From an uncultured Faecalibacterium sp. (GTDB lineage: Bacteria; Bacillota; Clostridia; Oscillospirales; Ruminococcaceae), in contig CABQHF010000002.1 in the NCBI GenBank assembly GCA_902463905.1, positions 1 to 32,432 on the forward strand: a stretch of 32,432 nt of DNA, given 5' to 3'. Shown here piece by piece: positions 29,459 through 32,432 of the stretch (position 1 is the first letter of the stretch; the number at the start of each line of letters is the position of its first letter). The translations under genes and the position numbers were made by a program. The notes below the pieces were generated by a model that was not told where the DNA came from, made no database searches, and saw nothing but the letters and a program-made list of their open reading frames with translations.

Positions 29459-31330
29459 TTATGTCCCATCCGCACTGTCGCCGTCCGCCGGCAGGGCAGC
29501 GGCCTGTTCGGCGGGGCTGTCCACGGCGGCACGGGGCACGCCCTGATAGACAAGGGTCTGTTCCAGAACCTCGGCACATACCGGGGCCGAAAGGCTGCCG
29601 CCGGCGGTGGTCCAGCTGTGAGGCTCATCCAGGCAGACCAGGCACAGGAATTGCGGGTCGTCGATGGGAGCCACGGCCACAAAGCTGGCGATGCGGGCCT
29701 TTTCGTCGGCGCTGTCCAGCTTCTGGCTGGTGCCGCTCTTGCCGCCCACCCGGTAACCGGCGATCTGTGCGTTGCGTCCACCGCCGTACAGCACCACGGC
29801 TGCCATCATCTCCCGCATGATGGCAGAGGTCTCGGTTTTGATCACCTGCCGTTTGCACACGGGGTCCCGGTGCTCCAGCACGGTGCCGTCCGGGGAGAGG
29901 ATGTCCGATACCAGATAGGGCTGCATCAGTCTGCCGCCGTTGACCACCGCGCACACGGCGGCGGCCATTTCCAGATAGGAGATCTTGCTGCTCTGCCCGA
30001 AGGCACAGGAGGCCAGTTCCACCGGGCCCATGCGGTCGGCGGTGTAGTACAGGCTCTTTTTCGGCTCTGCAGGCAGGTCGATGCCGGTGGACTCCCGCAG
30101 ACCGAAGGCGGCAAAATAATCGCAGAAGGCCTCCTTGCCCAGCCTTGCACCGATCTGGATAAAGCTCTGGTTGCAGGAATTTTCCAGTGCCTGGGTCACG
30201 GTCTGTGTGCCGTGGCGCTTGTGGTTGGCGCAGTGGAACCGGGTGCCCGCCACCGAGATGGACTCCCCGCAGTAAAAGCTGGAATGCCGGGTGATGGCTC
30301 CGGCGTCCAGCGCGGCGGCACAGGTGATGAGTTTGAACACGCTGCCCGGCTCGTACAGGTCGCTCACGGCCTTGTTGCGCCACTGGGTCTGCTGAGCCAG
30401 CTGCAGGGCTGCGGCCCGCTGCTCCCCGGAGAGGGCGTCCACGGCGGCGCGGGCGGCTTTGTCGTAGATGACCCGCGGCTGGTTGGGGTCGTAGGCCGGG
30501 GTGGTGGACATGGCCAGCACGGCCCCGGTGTTCACGTCCAGCACGATGCCCACGGCGCGGGCGGCCACATGGTGTTCCTGTACAGCATAATTCAACGCGT
30601 TTTCGAGATAATGTTGAATGGTTGCGTCAATGGTCAGCCGCAGGCTTCTGCCCTCCACCGGGAACTGCTCGGTCTCGTAGCTCTGCTCCAGCGTGTAGCC
30701 CCAGGCGTTCACGGCGGTGAGCACCACGCCGTTCTGGCCGGTGAGCTGCTCGTTGTATTCCAGCTCCAGCCCGCTCACACCGGCGTTGTCCACATTGGTA
30801 AAGCCCAGCACCGATGCCAGAAATTCGCCCTGCGGGTACCAGCGCTTGCTGTCCTGATTGATGCGGATACCGGTGATGTTGTTTTCCTCGCAGAAATCCC
30901 GCACAGCGTCCGCTGTGGCCCGCTCCACCCGGTAGCGCAGCAGGCAGTCGTTGGAGGTGCGGTCGCTGAACTTTTCCAGCAGGGCGGCTTCGTCCAGCTC
31001 CAGGATCTGCGCAAGGCCATGGGCGGCCAGCTCCAGTTTGTCGGCGGGCATCTCCCGCGGGCTGGCCCGCAGGGTCCAGCAGCTGCTGTTGGCGGCCAGC
31101 AGCACGCCGTCGGCGCTGTAGATGCGGCCCCGGTCGGCGGGCACTATGGTGTCCCGCAACTGCTGGCCCAGTGCCCGCTGGGTGTACCAGTCCCCGGCGG
31201 CCAGCTGCAGCCAGTAAAGCCGGGCGGCCAGCCCGGTAAAGCAGACCCCACACAGGACGAGCGCTACCAGCCGCGCCCGGAGGCGGAGATCCCGCTCCGG
31301 CAGGGTGCGCAGAGGTTCGGGCCTGAACAT
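29459..31330 (-). CDS. Class B penicillin-binding protein (FtsI/SpoVD/PBP2-type transpeptidase)
   Basis: This is a peptidoglycan transpeptidase of 623 residues anchored by one N-terminal helix (LVALVLCGVCFTGLAARLYWL). The pedestal domain opens with IVPADRGRIYSADGVLLA. The transpeptidase domain has the active Ser in YEPGSVFKLIT (SxxK), a second motif NSCNQSF (SxN, with Cys as the middle residue where Ser is common), and VGGKSGTSQK (KSGT). It ends soon after the catalytic domain with an acidic tail, so no PASTA domains are present. ATG 31330 has AGGAGG eight bases upstream; a GTG three codons earlier overlaps that site. It is divergent from a SEDS glycosyltransferase, its normal functional partner in division, elongation or sporulation. 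Confidence 0.93.
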   Translation of the reverse strand: MFRPEPLRTLPERDLRLRARLVALVLCGVCFTGLAARLYWLQLAAGDWYTQRALGQQLRDTIVPADRGRIYSADGVLLAANSSCWTLRASPREMPADKLELAAHGLAQILELDEAALLEKFSDRTSNDCLLRYRVERATADAVRDFCEENNITGIRINQDSKRWYPQGEFLASVLGFTNVDNAGVSGLELEYNEQLTGQNGVVLTAVNAWGYTLEQSYETEQFPVEGRSLRLTIDATIQHYLENALNYAVQEHHVAARAVGIVLDVNTGAVLAMSTTPAYDPNQPRVIYDKAARAAVDALSGEQRAAALQLAQQTQWRNKAVSDLYEPGSVFKLITCAAALDAGAITRHSSFYCGESISVAGTRFHCANHKRHGTQTVTQALENSCNQSFIQIGARLGKEAFCDYFAAFGLRESTGIDLPAEPKKSLYYTADRMGPVELASCAFGQSSKISYLEMAAAVCAVVNGGRLMQPYLVSDILSPDGTVLEHRDPVCKRQVIKTETSAIMREMMAAVVLYGGGRNAQIAGYRVGGKSGTSQKLDSADEKARIASFVAVAPIDDPQFLCLVCLDEPHSWTTAGGSLSAPVCAEVLEQTLVYQGVPRAAVDSPAEQAAALPADGDSADGT

Positions 31331-31447
31331 GGGCGGCACCTCCTTTTCCGGCTTATCCTATGCGGGCAGGGCCTGCGTGTATGACAGGCGGGCGGCCTGC
31401 GTAGAATAAAGGAGGCTGTTTTTTCTGCAAGACCGGAGGTGATGAGG
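31331..31447. promoter_or_regulatory. Divergent intergenic region of PBP and SEDS genes
   Basis: These 117 bases must drive both genes. A TAGAAT (31402-31407), with ATGACA upstream at only 15 bases, may serve the SEDS gene. A TAGGAT on the minus strand near 31360 may serve the PBP. Neither is convincing. GCAGGC/GCCTGC-type inverted repeats lie at about 31365-31400. Confidence 0.35.
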
Positions 31448-32432
31448 ATGCACAAGGCTGCGGTGCCTGCCCGGCGGGGGCTGCTGCGTCCGCTGCCCGC
31501 CATGGATCTGCCCTTTCTGATCTTGGTGCTCACCCTGGTGGGCTTCGGGCTGGTGATGCTGTACAGTGCCAGCAGTGCGGTGGCGCTGTACCGGCGGGGC
31601 GATGCCTGGGCCTATGTGCGGCCGCAGCTGCTGTATGCGGCCATGGGCATCGGGGCCATGTGGGCGGCCAGCCGGGTGGACTACCACATTTATCACAAAC
31701 TGGCCTGGCCGCTGCTGGCCCTCTCGCTGGTGCTGCTGGTCGTGGTGCTGTTCATGCCGGAGTACAACGGCTGCAAACGCTGGCTGGTGCTGCCAGGGCT
31801 GGGCACCCTGCAGCCCAGTGAGATCGCCAAATTTGCGGTGGTGCTGGTGTTTGCCCACATCGTTTCCCTCAACCACAGCCGGATGGAGAGCTTTGCGGTG
31901 GGGGTGGTGCCCTTTGCGCTGGTGCTGGGGGCAGTGGCTGTGCTCATGCTGCTGGAACCGCACCTGTCCGGTACGGTGCTGATTTTGGGCATCGGGGCAG
32001 TGCTCATGTTCGTGGGCGGCACCGGGCTGCGGTGGTTCGTGCTGGCGGCCGTGGGCGGCGCGGGCGCCATCGGGGCGGCCATCGTCATCATGCCGGATCT
32101 GGTGCCTTATGCGGCCAGCCGCCTGAGCTCCTGGCTGGACCCCTTTGCCGACCCGCTGGGCGACGGCCACCAGACCATCCAGAGCCTGTACGCCATCGGC
32201 TCCGGCGGGGCCGTGGGGCTGGGGCTGGGCAACAGCCGCCAGAAGCACCTGTTCGTGCCGGAACCCCAGAACGACTTCATCTTTTCCATCCTGTGCGAGG
32301 AGCTGGGGTTTGTGGGGGCCTGCGCGGTGATCCTGCTGTTCAGTCTGCTGCTGCTGCGGGGCGTCACGCTGGCGGCCCACGCGCCGGACCGCTTCGGGGC
32401 ACTGCTGGTGGTGGGGTTCGTGGTGCAGGTGG
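31448..32432 (+). CDS. SEDS peptidoglycan glycosyltransferase (FtsW/RodA/SpoVE family), 3' end outside window
   Basis: This is a polytopic membrane enzyme that polymerises lipid II with a class B PBP. The 328 residues seen include the first helix with VMLYSASSAVALY, then YNGCKRWLVLPGLGTLQPSEIAKFAVVLVF (the family's RW...QPSE block), LEPHLSGTVLILGIG, and DGHQTIQSLYAIGSGG with GLGLGNSRQKHLFVPEPQNDFIFSILCEELGFVG, the conserved loop near the end. ATG 31448 is 8 bases after GGAGG; ATG 31442 would be too close. The PEPQNDFIFS form and the N-terminus favour FtsW/SpoVE over RodA, but this is not certain. The frame is open to the window edge. Confidence 0.93.
   Translation, partial: MHKAAVPARRGLLRPLPAMDLPFLILVLTLVGFGLVMLYSASSAVALYRRGDAWAYVRPQLLYAAMGIGAMWAASRVDYHIYHKLAWPLLALSLVLLVVVLFMPEYNGCKRWLVLPGLGTLQPSEIAKFAVVLVFAHIVSLNHSRMESFAVGVVPFALVLGAVAVLMLLEPHLSGTVLILGIGAVLMFVGGTGLRWFVLAAVGGAGAIGAAIVIMPDLVPYAASRLSSWLDPFADPLGDGHQTIQSLYAIGSGGAVGLGLGNSRQKHLFVPEPQNDFIFSILCEELGFVGACAVILLFSLLLLRGVTLAAHAPDRFGALLVVGFVVQV

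Noticed and set aside
29390..31384. 664-residue plus-strand frame opposite the PBP gene
   Set aside because: It is a shadow of a well-supported penicillin-binding protein and starts inside the repeat element.

Overview
The window is GC-rich, gene-dense DNA with low-GC promoters, strong Shine-Dalgarno sites and many intrinsic terminators. Gene content points to an anaerobic gut Firmicute of the Ruminococcaceae/Oscillospiraceae (Faecalibacterium, Gemmiger or Subdoligranulum type). This placement is inferred from style and gene content; no rRNA or other marker gene is present. I see no tRNA, rRNA, CRISPR array, insertion sequence or prophage.

Layout: (1) 1-587, the end of an amino-acid ABC permease. 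(2) 755-2413 (-), a catabolic-type acetolactate synthase. (3) 2785-7541 (+), a five-gene cluster: circularly permuted ATP-grasp, short alpha-E protein, transglutaminase-like protein, and two adjacent M14/AstE-like proteins, the second of which has lost a zinc ligand. It resembles known amidoligase/peptide-modification gene neighbourhoods, but its product is unknown. (4) 7699-21834 (+), a large tungsten/molybdenum module. It holds an FdhD-like protein; an FMN-binding membrane protein; a Tat-signal, lipobox-bearing four-cluster ferredoxin; a YdhV-type aldehyde ferredoxin oxidoreductase; and a YdhW-like protein. These are followed by a structured leader with a terminator, then moeA, mobB, a molybdopterin-binding protein, moaC, moaA, a MOSC-MogA fusion, and modA-modB-modC. 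The module couples a probable tungstopterin oxidoreductase to most of its cofactor assembly pathway and to oxyanion uptake. moaD, moaE, moeB and mobA are not here. (5) 22019-24416 (+), glycerate 2-kinase, a remnant of an aldo/keto reductase, and a TIM-barrel sugar isomerase/epimerase-like protein. (6) 24502-25995 (-), glycerol kinase, divergent from a FucO-like iron alcohol dehydrogenase (26244-27392, +). (7) 27483-28346 (-), a patatin-like phospholipase, divergent from xanthine phosphoribosyltransferase (28657-29250, +). (8) 29459-31330 (-), a class B penicillin-binding protein, divergent from an FtsW/RodA/SpoVE-type SEDS glycosyltransferase that runs off the end.

The observations most worth following are these. 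The YdhV/YdhY/YdhW-like redox unit carries an added FMN protein and comes with its own cofactor supply. A structured leader upstream of moeA may be a riboswitch. The second M14 protein looks like a pseudoenzyme. Almost every recognisable promoter in the window is followed within about 2-13 nt of the predicted transcription start by a stable hairpin. In the divergent als/ATP-grasp promoter region two such hairpins look alike, and each ends in a U-run as a terminator would.
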